Shown piece by piece: positions 1 to 7,166 of a stretch of 7,776 nucleotides of DNA. Origin of the DNA: Nitrospinaceae bacterium (GTDB taxonomy: Bacteria; Nitrospinota; Nitrospinia; Nitrospinales; VA-1). The stretch's first letter is position 1; each line of letters starts with the position of its first letter. The stretch is taken from positions 1 through 7,776 of the forward strand of contig JAJDBI010000085.1 in NCBI GenBank assembly GCA_029261435.1, in the 5' to 3' direction. A program made the translations under genes and the position numbers. The notes beneath the pieces were generated by a model, which saw nothing but the letters and a program-made list of their open reading frames with translations, made no database searches and was not told where the DNA came from.

Positions 1-1952
1 AGCAAAAATACTAAATCATAAGCATGGGCTGTTCCGACGGGTGCTATTATTTCTCTTGCATCTTTGATCTGATAAAGTTCGGAATACTTCTGGATTATTT
101 TTTGGTTTTTTGTGCTTTTTGATGTGAGAAATGAATATGTTTGCAAAAATTCGAAAGGGATTTTAGAAAGCTCCTCGCTTAATTCCTCGCCAAAACTGCC
201 CCCAGTTATGCCCCAATGAGAAATTACAGGTAGAAAAATTGATTCCCTGTACATTGTTTTTAGAATTGCCTTTCCCTCGGGGGCATTTGCCACTAGAAGA
301 ATTATTTCTGCTTTGGTTGCTGCGATTCTTTTTAATTGAGGAGTTAAATCTTTTTCGCCCCAATTAAACCACTCTACAATGACTGGTTCTTTTTCTTCTG
401 CTTTTAGTGCGTCTGTCATTGCTTTTTGATTGCTTCTGCCCCATCCCGTATTTTCAAGAAGTAGTGCTATTTTGCTGTTACCTTTTTTAATAGCCTCTTT
501 TACCAAAACAGACCCTGCAAATTCATCGCGAACTGAAACTCTAAACACAAAATTGGGGTTATAACCATTTCCGACAATTGAGGTAGCGGCGGCCCATGGA
601 ACGAGGTAAATAATTTTTTCTTTATGAATGATTTCTAATTCTGATAAAGCAACGGGGCTATGTAACCCGCCCACTACAGCAACCAGGTTTTTAACCTTGC
701 TAAAGTGGCTGATATTGTCAATTCCTCTGGCACTGATACCCGAATGATCTCTGCTTAGAACTCTTATGCTTTTCCCAAGTATTCCGCCATTTTGGTTGAT
801 TTCGTTTGCAGCTAACTCCAAACCTCTTTTTATGGACAATCCTGATCGTGCGGAACCTCCAGTTAAATCGGCATCCAACCCAATAATGATTTCGCTATCT
901 GCTATTTCCCTGCTTTCTTCTAAGACCTGAAGTGCCATTTCCACGAAACTCGTTCCAATATCATGTCTGTACATTTCTATGAGAGGTTTAAGTGTGGTCT
1001 TAAACTTGTTTTTTTCCTGCTTTGTCAGGGTTATTACTTTAGTTCCCGATGCTCGGATTTCTTTCAATTGTTGGCTCTCATTGCTACGAGCCTCCTGACG
1101 CTCAAATGGAGTGAGTTCAATAGCGGATTCAATTAAAGTATTACGAATTTCTGCGGGAAGTTTTTCAATTGATATTTTACTGAAACAGAAAACTTGTCCC
1201 AAGTAAGCATGATTGCTTAATATTAAATGGGATTGATGCTCATATATCTTCAAGCTTGCTATTGAAACCAGCGGGTTTTCCTGGGCGTCTATCACTCCAT
1301 CTTTAAGGGCTTGATTGATTTTGTGGAAATCTATGGGGATGGGGTTGCTGCGTAGCATTTTGAATTGATCCATGATCAATTTGCTTTTCATCGCTCTGAT
1401 GTTATGCCCGGTGAAATCTTCTGGAGAGCGAATCTCTTTATTAGCCGTGAACTGTTTGAATCCGCTTTCCCAAAAAGTTGCCCCAATCAGTCCATGAGGT
1501 TTGAGGAGGTTGATCAAATGTTTTCCTGGTATTCCATCTAGAAAAGAATAGATACTCTCTCTTGTCTCAAAGAAAAATGGCAGATCTGCAATTTGTAATG
1601 CAGGAATTAATGTGCTTAATTTCGCCGTAGGAGGAAGAATGATATCAAGTTTCCCAGCTCTGGCCAGTTCAATCATGTTCTGGTCGGTGCCCAACGTTTG
1701 ATTAGGGAATACTTTAATCTGAACTTGTCCATTTGTTTTGGTGTGTACCAAGTCAGAGTACTTGAGAGCTGCAACATGCTGTGCACTCTGAACTGGCATG
1801 TCATGACCAAAACTGAGATGAATTTGTGATTTTATACCCGGGTGATTTTCTTTGGTTTCTGAAGTCGACTCATTCTCAGAAGTGCAGGAAATGATTAGAA
1901 ATAGAAAAATAAATATTGCTTTGAGCTGTATTTTATATTTCTTTAAAGTCAT
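1..1952 (-). CDS. Tandem solute-binding lipoprotein: TRAP DctP-type domain fused to LivK-like (Peripla_BP_6-type) domain, 3'-partial
   Basis: The reading frame is open without a stop from the ATG at 1952 to the left edge, so 650 residues are visible and the C-terminus is missing. An in-frame TAA at 1958-1956 shows that no earlier start is possible; a weak AAGAG (1963-1959) precedes it by 6 nt. Residues 5-22 are a basic then hydrophobic signal ending in the lipobox IISC, so Cys23 should be lipidated; Thr at +2 suggests outer-membrane retention (inference). Residues about 43-335 match a TRAP solute receptor (DctP, SBP_bac_7): FGHDMP near 48-53, IRAM with Arg186, then GVIDAQENPL with Glu225. Residues about 354-650 match a type I periplasmic binding protein of the LivK/branched-chain class: IIIGLDADLTGG, GLELAANEINQNGGILG, VVGGLHSPVA and VPWAAATS with Trp453. 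Each half is normally a separate protein. The ligands are unknown. No permease gene is visible. The gene lies 73 bp after the beta-barrel gene, so cotranscription is possible. Confidence 0.85.
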   Translation of the reverse strand, partial: MTLKKYKIQLKAIFIFLFLIISCTSENESTSETKENHPGIKSQIHLSFGHDMPVQSAQHVAALKYSDLVHTKTNGQVQIKVFPNQTLGTDQNMIELARAGKLDIILPPTAKLSTLIPALQIADLPFFFETRESIYSFLDGIPGKHLINLLKPHGLIGATFWESGFKQFTANKEIRSPEDFTGHNIRAMKSKLIMDQFKMLRSNPIPIDFHKINQALKDGVIDAQENPLVSIASLKIYEHQSHLILSNHAYLGQVFCFSKISIEKLPAEIRNTLIESAIELTPFERQEARSNESQQLKEIRASGTKVITLTKQEKNKFKTTLKPLIEMYRHDIGTSFVEMALQVLEESREIADSEIIIGLDADLTGGSARSGLSIKRGLELAANEINQNGGILGKSIRVLSRDHSGISARGIDNISHFSKVKNLVAVVGGLHSPVALSELEIIHKEKIIYLVPWAAATSIVGNGYNPNFVFRVSVRDEFAGSVLVKEAIKKGNSKIALLLENTGWGRSNQKAMTDALKAEEKEPVIVEWFNWGEKDLTPQLKRIAATKAEIILLVANAPEGKAILKTMYRESIFLPVISHWGITGGSFGEELSEELSKIPFEFLQTYSFLTSKSTKNQKIIQKYSELYQIKDAREIIAPVGTAHAYDLVFL

Positions 1953-2025
1953 TTTTTACTCTTAATTTAATAGATGAAGGTCATGGTGATGAGGAAACCT
2001 TATTGCCCAATGCCCAGGTTATTTT
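1953..2025 (-). other. Short intergenic spacer between barrel gene and binding-protein gene
   Basis: This 73-bp spacer carries no convincing terminator. A 5-bp inverted repeat (AACCT / AGGTT on the minus strand) encloses two direct copies of TGGGCA, but no T-run follows it. The spacing and shared orientation are compatible with one transcript for the barrel and the double binding protein. Confidence 0.4.
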
Positions 2026-2754
2026 TTAAAACTTGATTTTTATACCACCGGCGACGCCAAATCCATCCAAAGCATTATTGGCATCTTCAAATTCATTGTA
2101 TCGAGTCTCCAAAACCAGATCGAAAGTTTCATCGATCTTGAAATTGATTTGAGGTTCGAACAGCCAACGATTGTCTGTGTCGTTCTCCAGATTCAAGTCA
2201 ACAAATCCTGAGATAAATATTCTTTCAGTCATGTGCAGACTGTAAATCAGACTGACCTGGCTGCCGCTGCCATCTGTTTCATAGGGGTGGTAACGCCATT
2301 CAAACCAACTTTTTTCACCGTGAAAAAAGGGAACGGGGTGTTTATAGGTCATTCCTGTTCTGATCACAGAATTATCAGTTCCATTTGCATCGTTGTACTC
2401 AATTTCAAATCCCAATCCTTTCCAGGCAGGTTTTGCATTAGGAAAAAAGGATCTCTTCAGACGGTATTCGAAGAAGTACCGGTTTAAATCAAAACGTTGG
2501 TCGGCATTATTTTGTTCCGAGTGGATATCAATAAAACCCCATATATTAAAGTCCCAGGGCAGGTCGGGGAGGCTGGTTTGTACGTTTAACGTATTGTAAT
2601 CCCGGCTGTCGAAATAATAAGTCAGGTCAACTTTTGCGGGTCTCCTTTTGCCGGCCTCAGCAATTGTTGAGAAGAGGAACAAAGCCAATATAAGAACGAG
2701 AGTGAGTGTTAGTCCTTTAATTGGAGCTTCTCGTTTGTCAAAAAGCAATCCCAC
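2026..2754 (-). CDS. Outer-membrane beta-barrel protein, possibly Tsx/OmpK-like or DUF5020-like channel
   Basis: A 242-residue exported protein. The start is GTG at 2754, supported by GGAGG (2767-2763) 8 nt upstream; no ATG lies near. Residues 13-34 form a signal peptide (K13, a long hydrophobic run, then AEA before Gly35), typical of signal peptidase I. The mature part has alternating polar/aromatic strands with no hydrophobic helix and ends in KIKF; a C-terminal Phe is the usual signal for outer-membrane barrel insertion. Phrases such as WGFIDIHSEQ, RYFFEYRLKRSFFP and GLGFEIEYNDANG recall the nucleoside-channel (Tsx/OmpK) and DUF5020 barrels, but this is recognition by eye and the family is uncertain. 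Its size suits a barrel of about 10-12 strands. It sits between a CHASE kinase and a double solute-binding lipoprotein, so a role in passing a small solute across the outer membrane is plausible. The substrate is unknown. Confidence 0.75.
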   Translation of the reverse strand: MGLLFDKREAPIKGLTLTLVLILALFLFSTIAEAGKRRPAKVDLTYYFDSRDYNTLNVQTSLPDLPWDFNIWGFIDIHSEQNNADQRFDLNRYFFEYRLKRSFFPNAKPAWKGLGFEIEYNDANGTDNSVIRTGMTYKHPVPFFHGEKSWFEWRYHPYETDGSGSQVSLIYSLHMTERIFISGFVDLNLENDTDNRWLFEPQINFKIDETFDLVLETRYNEFEDANNALDGFGVAGGIKIKF

Positions 2755-2762
2755 AGTATCTA

Positions 2763-2767
2763 CCTCC
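2763..2767 (-). promoter_or_regulatory. Ribosome binding site that fixes the GTG start of the barrel gene
   Basis: On the minus strand GGAGG lies 8 nt before GTG at 2754. This strong Shine-Dalgarno is the reason for accepting the GTG codon, which gives a normal-length n-region for the signal peptide. Confidence 0.75.
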
Positions 2768-2784
2768 AGAATTGTGCGTATCTA

Positions 2785-2839
2785 TTACTAATATGCATAG
2801 CCATCAGCAAGGTTCATGCCGAATACGGAATATTAGTAA
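2785..2839. repeat. 10-bp perfect inverted repeat upstream of the barrel gene
   Basis: TTACTAATAT (2785-2794) and ATATTAGTAA (2830-2839) are exact reverse complements separated by 35 bp. The left arm lies 31 nt upstream of the barrel GTG. It could be a pair of operator half-sites or a leader-RNA stem. A smaller palindrome, TATGCATA (2792-2799), overlaps the left arm. I see no confident -35/-10 pair nearby. Confidence 0.4.
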
Positions 2840-2986
2840 AAGCCCTATTTTATGATGCTATAACAGGATTGGGTGGTATGAGAGGGAGGCGAGATTTGTT
2901 CTGTTTGTTTTACAAATGAACTTTTGGTGAAAAAACTTTACATTTCACTTTGGATGCTTGCTCGGGTAAGACTGGCTGGAAAGACT

Positions 2987-2998
2987 ATCAAATTTGAT
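2987..2998. repeat. 12-bp palindrome just after the kinase stop codon
   Basis: ATCAAATTTGAT is a perfect 12-bp palindrome 11 bp beyond the kinase stop, in the 255-bp gap before the barrel gene. No T-run follows it on the minus strand, so it is not a standard terminator. It could be a protein-binding site or chance in AT-rich DNA. The rest of the gap has only a weak 6-bp inverted repeat (GTGAAA 2927-2932 / TTTCAC 2943-2948). Confidence 0.3.
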
Positions 2999-3009
2999 CT
3001 AAGGAGACA

Positions 3010-5487
3010 CTAGTCATTGGTTGTGGGTAAGTTTTTCAGTACTTCTAAAATCTCTGACATGTCGTATCTAGTCATCAAATCATTAAGGTGCTCGATCAGT
3101 TGATGTGAGGTGCCTTCCTTTTGTTTCAGTTTGTTAAAGGTCTTTTCGAAAAGGGTGATGTTATTGACCTCGGCCGCTTTCATCAGTTGTTTGCACAGGT
3201 CTTTGGGGATAGAGGTTTGGGCGAAGTTCAATCTTTTTACTGCGGATGACTTTTCTTGAAAATTCTGGTCATCGGCATAAACGAATTTGGCATCAAGTAA
3301 ATTTTTGAGGCAGTTAAATATTTCCTCTACCTTAAAAGGTTTGGATATGTATTCATGAAATCCCTTGTCTAGATAGTGCTCACGATTTCGATCCAGAGCG
3401 GATGCTGTGATGGCTACTACTTTGATCTGATCCTTTCCAAGTTCCTGCTGAATCAAGCTGAGAGCATCTTCACCCCGCATGACGGGCATACGCATGTCCA
3501 TGAATATAATATCAGGGTGGAGCTCTCTTGCTTTTTCGGCTGCCTCTTTGCCGTTTTTGGAATTTAATATTTCTACCCCGATACTTGATAGTAACTGTGA
3601 AAGGACTTCCCGGTTTTCCTTGATATCATCTACGACAAGAGCCTTGATTCGACACTCTGGAGTAAGGTGAAGGATGGTGTCTGTGTTTGCAGTATGTTTT
3701 TTGATATCTCCAGAAGCTGGTGAGAGATGCAGGGTGAAAAAAAATCTCGTTCCTTTATTAACCTTGGATTCAAGAAATAAATCTGAACCCATTAGCTGTA
3801 ATTGTTTTTTTGCAATGGCAAGGCCCAGTCCTGTTCCACCATTTGCGCTGCCTGCCTCGTCTTGTTGGAATGCATCAAAAATCTTTTCTTGCGCCTCAGA
3901 GGGAATGCCGTGTCCAGTATCTGTAATGTCAAAGCGATATTGGTCATTCTCCTGGGAAGTTACGGCGAATGAAACTTCCCCATAATTTGTGAATTTTATA
4001 GCATTGCCCAATAGATTGACCAGAACCTGTCGCAACTTTGTTTCATCGCCATGAACCGGAAGAGGGTTGCAAAATCTCTCAACTATCCACTGCAACTTTT
4101 TTTCCTTGCAACGAAGTTCGAACAGGCGGGAAAGATTGTGGATCAAATCATCAAGGTCGAAATCGACCGGATTCAGCTCCATTTTTCCGGCTTCAATCTT
4201 GGATATGTCCAGAATTTCGTTGATCATTTTTAGAAGATTTTTGCTGCTACTGTCGATGGTTTTGATAGCGTCTTTGGTGTCCTTATCCAACGTTTTTTTT
4301 CTGAGAAGTATCTGAGAATAACCAAGAACAGCATTCATTGGTGTGCGAATTTCATGGCTCATATTGGCGAGGAATAAGGACTTGGATCGATTTGCTTTTT
4401 CAGCATCAATTTTTGAAAGCTCAAGTTTTTTGCGAGCTTCTTCTAAGTCATGAGTGCGAATTGAAACTTCATCTTCTATGAGTCGCGTCCTGGAGCTATT
4501 CAACTCAAAGATGATAGAAATGAAAATGAAAAGACCTAAAACTCCTGTTCCTCCCCAAATGGCATAACCTATATTGAAACCATCCCCGAAATTAGAACTT
4601 CCCTGCCAGACAATTGTCCATGGGCGCCCGAAAAAATTAAAGTTCTCCCTTATTTGTAAAGGGGAGTTTTCATTTATATTTCCATAAAGTTTATATTCGT
4701 CCCGGAGTTCATTTTTTTCAAAAATAGTCAGAGTGAGGCCTTTGCTGAGCGAGGGGACGATCATCTTATCGATCAGGTCTCCGACACGATAAACGCCTGA
4801 TATAAATCCCTTCAGTTTCCTCCTGCGTTCGCTTTGGGTTTCGGGGATACCGTCATTGCCATAAAACGGGACAAAAATCAAAACCCCGGCCTGACTTTGT
4901 TTTTCCTGAACCAAGGTGATTTTATCCGTTGCAAGGGGCTTCCCTTGGTCGCGGGCTTCATTTAGCGATTTGAGACGCGTAGGATTGCTGGCAAGGTCAA
5001 AACCCCAGGCCTTTTCATTGCCCTGCATGGGTTCAATGTAATAGACCGGAAAATATTCGGCACGAGAACCGGCCTTCTCCATATTTCCATCCATTGATTT
5101 TTCTTTAAATGCAAAGTCGGTCAAGAATTTGCTTTTGATGTTATCCTCGAAGGCTTTTCGTTCGGCGGCGTAAACCCGGGGATTCCAGCTCAAGGCCTGT
5201 ATGAAGGTGTAATTCTTGAGGATAGGGGCGGTGTACAACTTAAATTCACTTGAATCGACATGAGTTGATGCCTCAAAAAAAGACCGGACTCCTACCAGAA
5301 GCTGTTCATTAACTTCCAGCTTCCCCTGCAAAACAAACATTTCTTTTTGAACTTGGTAGTTGAATTGATCCAACCATTTATTTTTTTGCTGATTCCAGAC
5401 AAGCAGAAATGTCAAAGCGGAAAGAATTGCTCCAATAGCCAGTATTAACTTAGTTTGTTTGCCCAAACGCACCTCCATACTGGTCAA
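3010..5487 (-). CDS. CHASE-domain hybrid sensor histidine kinase with C-terminal receiver
   Basis: An 825-residue inner-membrane sensor kinase. TM1 is residues about 13-31. A periplasmic CHASE domain (about 75-270; FIQALSWNPRV and AERKAFE are typical) follows, then TM2 at about 307-328 and a coiled coil at about 335-368. The HisKA domain carries SHEIRTP with phospho-acceptor His378. The ATPase domain shows the N-box (NLLGNAIKF, Asn495), DTGHGIP (Asp523) and GGTGLGLAI (550-558). A receiver domain (about 614-730) has Asp620/Asp621, phospho-acceptor Asp664, Thr694 and Lys716, so it looks active. The last 90 residues are helical but lack an HPt-like histidine motif. CHASE domains sense small extracellular ligands. 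No separate response regulator is visible nearby. The start is uncertain: TTG 5487 (used for numbering) or ATG 5478 lack a clear Shine-Dalgarno, whereas GGAGG at 5476-5472 sits 5 nt before an in-frame TTG at 5466, which would remove 7 residues. Confidence 0.93.
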   Translation of the reverse strand: MTSMEVRLGKQTKLILAIGAILSALTFLLVWNQQKNKWLDQFNYQVQKEMFVLQGKLEVNEQLLVGVRSFFEASTHVDSSEFKLYTAPILKNYTFIQALSWNPRVYAAERKAFEDNIKSKFLTDFAFKEKSMDGNMEKAGSRAEYFPVYYIEPMQGNEKAWGFDLASNPTRLKSLNEARDQGKPLATDKITLVQEKQSQAGVLIFVPFYGNDGIPETQSERRRKLKGFISGVYRVGDLIDKMIVPSLSKGLTLTIFEKNELRDEYKLYGNINENSPLQIRENFNFFGRPWTIVWQGSSNFGDGFNIGYAIWGGTGVLGLFIFISIIFELNSSRTRLIEDEVSIRTHDLEEARKKLELSKIDAEKANRSKSLFLANMSHEIRTPMNAVLGYSQILLRKKTLDKDTKDAIKTIDSSSKNLLKMINEILDISKIEAGKMELNPVDFDLDDLIHNLSRLFELRCKEKKLQWIVERFCNPLPVHGDETKLRQVLVNLLGNAIKFTNYGEVSFAVTSQENDQYRFDITDTGHGIPSEAQEKIFDAFQQDEAGSANGGTGLGLAIAKKQLQLMGSDLFLESKVNKGTRFFFTLHLSPASGDIKKHTANTDTILHLTPECRIKALVVDDIKENREVLSQLLSSIGVEILNSKNGKEAAEKARELHPDIIFMDMRMPVMRGEDALSLIQQELGKDQIKVVAITASALDRNREHYLDKGFHEYISKPFKVEEIFNCLKNLLDAKFVYADDQNFQEKSSAVKRLNFAQTSIPKDLCKQLMKAAEVNNITLFEKTFNKLKQKEGTSHQLIEHLNDLMTRYDMSEILEVLKNLPTTND
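5472..5476 (-). promoter_or_regulatory. Shine-Dalgarno-like GGAGG inside the predicted kinase N-terminus
   Basis: GGAGG overlaps the ATG at 5478 (ATGGAGG). It is 5 nt upstream of TTG 5466, a codon directly before the KQTK stretch and TM1. It is the only good ribosome binding site near the start and argues that translation may begin at 5466. Confidence 0.4.
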
Positions 5488-5525
5488 GTGCTTGCTGAAA
5501 TTAATTGAAGAGATATTGGTTAGTA

Positions 5526-5560
5526 TGGGAAGCAGCAGTATGTTTTTGAGTAACTTCCCA
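5526..5560. repeat. 7-bp inverted repeat in the kinase leader region
   Basis: TGGGAAG (5526-5532) and CTTCCCA (5554-5560) are exact reverse complements with a 21-nt loop, 39 nt upstream of the kinase start. They could form a GC-containing stem in the leader RNA. The surrounding 201-bp gap (5488-5688) otherwise holds only AT-rich sequence, a lone TTGACA (5605-5600, minus) without a good -10 partner, and no clear terminator for the upstream globin gene. Confidence 0.35.
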
Positions 5561-5688
5561 ATGTGATTAGTTTTTAGGCAACAAAGAAACTATCTATAGT
5601 GTCAAGGGTGGAAAGGGAAATGTCGATTAAAATTAAAAAAGAGTGGGATGTTGAGAGCATAGATAGGGACAGAATTGTTGTTTTGGTT

Positions 5689-6615
5689 TTAGGGCGATTT
5701 TTTTATTGTGCTTGCTCTATGAGTGATCAACCAGTAAGAAATACCCAGGCAGAGAACTAAAACTCCATATAAGACAACATCCATGGTTTTTGCGGGGGAG
5801 AGGGAGAATATAAGTATTTTTCGAATGAGCGCCGCAATGGCAAGCGTTAGAAAGCCTTCGAGGGCAAAACTTCCTCCACGCAAATGGTTCATTTCCTGAT
5901 GAATCAATTCAATGGCCGCCCATAGAATCAGCAGACTTCCCAGTACGGTCAAAATTCCTTCTTCTATTGTATTCTGTCCTGAAAATAGCAGGTAGACGTC
6001 ATACCCGAATAGACCAACCGCAAAAAATGCCACAATGACCAAAGCTCCAGCCAGTAAATAATTGAAATAGGAGCTGGTTTTTTTTAGCAAGCCCAATAAT
6101 GTTTTTTCAGTGGGAGAGAGGGACAGAAAGCGGCTCATCTCCTCCTGACGATAAGAACTTGTTAAAGCATCCAGATTGATGTCGAGAATTTTCTCAAACG
6201 CTTTTATTTTATCTGTTAAGTTCGCGCTTTCCATGCAGTGTTGGTGAATGCGCCCCAGGGTATAAACCCGGACAAAATTGAACGCTGCATTGACATAATG
6301 AGTGGGGAGCCCCAATTGAACATGGACTTCACCTATCTTGTATAGTTTTAGAAAATAGGAGATATCGTAAGTGCCGCTGAACAGACCCAGGTACCACTCG
6401 CGAATTTTTCCGCGATGCCGGGCGAGCACTTCCTGATCTTTAAGGAACTCTGCAGTTTTGCCAAAGTTCCAGATAAACTCATAAAACCCTTCCAAAAACT
6501 CATCGGCAAATGACTCGACCTGAGGTCGCATCTCAATTAGCAGAGCTTCTTCATCCTTTGTAAATTGATAATGAGCCTTTAGCGTAGAGTAATCACTTTG
6601 AACGGCTTCGTTCAT
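5689..6615 (-). CDS. Protoglobin/globin-coupled-sensor domain fused to four-helix PsiE-like membrane domain
   Basis: A 308-residue protein. Residues 1 to about 165 match the sensor globin (protoglobin) family: the F-helix phrase KIGEVHVQLGLP with proximal haem ligand His98, followed by HYVNAAFNFV, and Tyr45 in the FLEGFYEFI region as a candidate distal residue. The C-terminal half has four membrane helices at about 186-211, 219-237, 250-270 and 278-297, with GFLTLAIAALIRKILI between, resembling PsiE (phosphate-starvation-inducible E). Known globin-coupled sensors usually carry methyl-accepting, GGDEF or kinase outputs; none is present here. The protein is probably a haem-containing O2/NO/CO-binding inner-membrane protein, with the globin facing the cytoplasm (inference). 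It starts at ATG 6615 with AAGGGG about 12 nt upstream, a rather long spacer. It lies 74 bp after the truncated haemoglobin gene and is probably in its operon. Confidence 0.88.
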   Translation of the reverse strand: MNEAVQSDYSTLKAHYQFTKDEEALLIEMRPQVESFADEFLEGFYEFIWNFGKTAEFLKDQEVLARHRGKIREWYLGLFSGTYDISYFLKLYKIGEVHVQLGLPTHYVNAAFNFVRVYTLGRIHQHCMESANLTDKIKAFEKILDINLDALTSSYRQEEMSRFLSLSPTEKTLLGLLKKTSSYFNYLLAGALVIVAFFAVGLFGYDVYLLFSGQNTIEEGILTVLGSLLILWAAIELIHQEMNHLRGGSFALEGFLTLAIAALIRKILIFSLSPAKTMDVVLYGVLVLCLGISYWLITHRASTIKKSP

Positions 6616-6689
6616 TATGGTAGATATCCCCTTTTAGGTTAGAAACCAGCACAATTGTAAATGAATTTTTTTAAAACCCCTAATTGTGT
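6616..6689 (-). other. Spacer between the two globin genes
   Basis: This 74-bp gap shows no good terminator. CACAATT (6650-6656) and AATTGTG (6682-6688) form a 7-bp inverted repeat with a 25-nt AT-rich loop; ACAATTGT (6651-6658) is itself palindromic. No T-run follows on the minus strand, so readthrough into the globin-PsiE gene is expected. Confidence 0.4.
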
Positions 6690-7115
6690 TTAACGGTGTG
6701 AGTACTTTATAGCTTCAAAGTCATTGTTCTCAGGGGTTATGCCCATGCGCAACTGAAAGCTGCCCGCTATATTTCTTGCCAGCCTTTTTACTTCTTCTGC
6801 TTTCCGTCCAGAAAAATTTTCGTCAATGGTATCAGTAAATATTTTGATCCATATTGTGAAATGTTCTTTCTCTAAGGATAAATTCAAATGCTTCTGAAAT
6901 GGGTTGCCGCTGTAATCACTGAAACCAAAAAGAAGTCTCTCCCAAAACTCATACATAGTTGGCAAATGCTCTTGCCAGTCAGTGATGACCTGTTCAAAAA
7001 TGGGTCCAAGAAGGGGGTCTTTCCTGGCATTGTTATAAAAAGAATCAACCATTCGCTGTACGCCTTCTCCAGACTGGATGTCACTTTTTGTGCTTGGAAA
7101 ACCTGAATCACTCAT
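6690..7115 (-). CDS. Group III truncated haemoglobin
   Basis: A 141-residue soluble haem protein of the 2-on-2 globin family, group III, the class of Campylobacter jejuni Ctb. Aligning by eye to that family places Tyr27 at B10 (SFYNNAR), His50 at E7 (DWQEHLPTMYEFW), proximal haem ligand His76 at F8 (PFQKHLNL) and Trp89 at G8 (FTIWIKIF). All key haem-pocket residues are therefore kept. The DPLLGPIF and IAGSFQLRM motifs are typical, and the length is normal with a short extra N-terminus. Family members bind O2 tightly and are linked to nitrosative stress or O2 handling under microaerobic conditions; here that is inference. The start ATG at 7115 has AGGAG (7127-7123) 7 nt upstream. It is the first gene after a good promoter and palindrome, and is followed in the same direction by the globin-PsiE gene. 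Confidence 0.94.
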   Translation of the reverse strand: MSDSGFPSTKSDIQSGEGVQRMVDSFYNNARKDPLLGPIFEQVITDWQEHLPTMYEFWERLLFGFSDYSGNPFQKHLNLSLEKEHFTIWIKIFTDTIDENFSGRKAEEVKRLARNIAGSFQLRMGITPENNDFEAIKYSHR

Positions 7116-7122
7116 TGCGAGT

Positions 7123-7127
7123 CTCCT
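7123..7127 (-). promoter_or_regulatory. Ribosome binding site of truncated haemoglobin
   Basis: AGGAG on the minus strand is 7 nt before ATG 7115, which confirms this start over other codons. Confidence 0.7.
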
Positions 7128-7144
7128 GATAACTTCTCATTTAA

Positions 7145-7166
7145 AGATAAAAAGATATTTTTATCT
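7145..7166. promoter_or_regulatory. 22-bp palindrome at the globin operon transcription start, candidate operator
   Basis: Arms AGATAAAAA (7145-7153) and TTTTTATCT (7158-7166) are perfect reverse complements around GATA. The element lies 29 bp upstream of the truncated haemoglobin ATG and abuts a candidate -10 box (7172-7167), covering the expected transcription start, where a repressor would act. The AAGAT...ATCT outline loosely recalls operators of NO-sensing NsrR-type repressors, but the match is not strong enough to name the regulator. It could also act as an AT-only hairpin. Confidence 0.5.

Noticed and set aside
163..363. 66-codon frame on the minus strand, rich in Ser, Asn and Lys
   Set aside because: It lies inside the double binding-protein gene in another frame, and its composition is what an out-of-frame reading of that gene gives; no motif or ribosome binding site.
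3674..3985. 103-codon plus-strand frame
   Set aside because: Antisense to the receiver/ATPase region of the histidine kinase, where motifs in the minus frame are unmistakable.
5600..5605. Perfect TTGACA -35 box (minus strand) upstream of the kinase
   Set aside because: No acceptable -10 hexamer at 16-18 bp; the sequence there is GTTGCC.
5590..5666. 8-bp inverted repeat CTATCTAT / ATAGATAG in the gap before the kinase
   Set aside because: Arms are 61 bp apart, low-complexity and without other regulatory context; chance is likely.
6888..7106. Plus-strand frame opposite the truncated haemoglobin
   Set aside because: Antisense shadow; the minus frame holds a complete globin with all haem-pocket residues.
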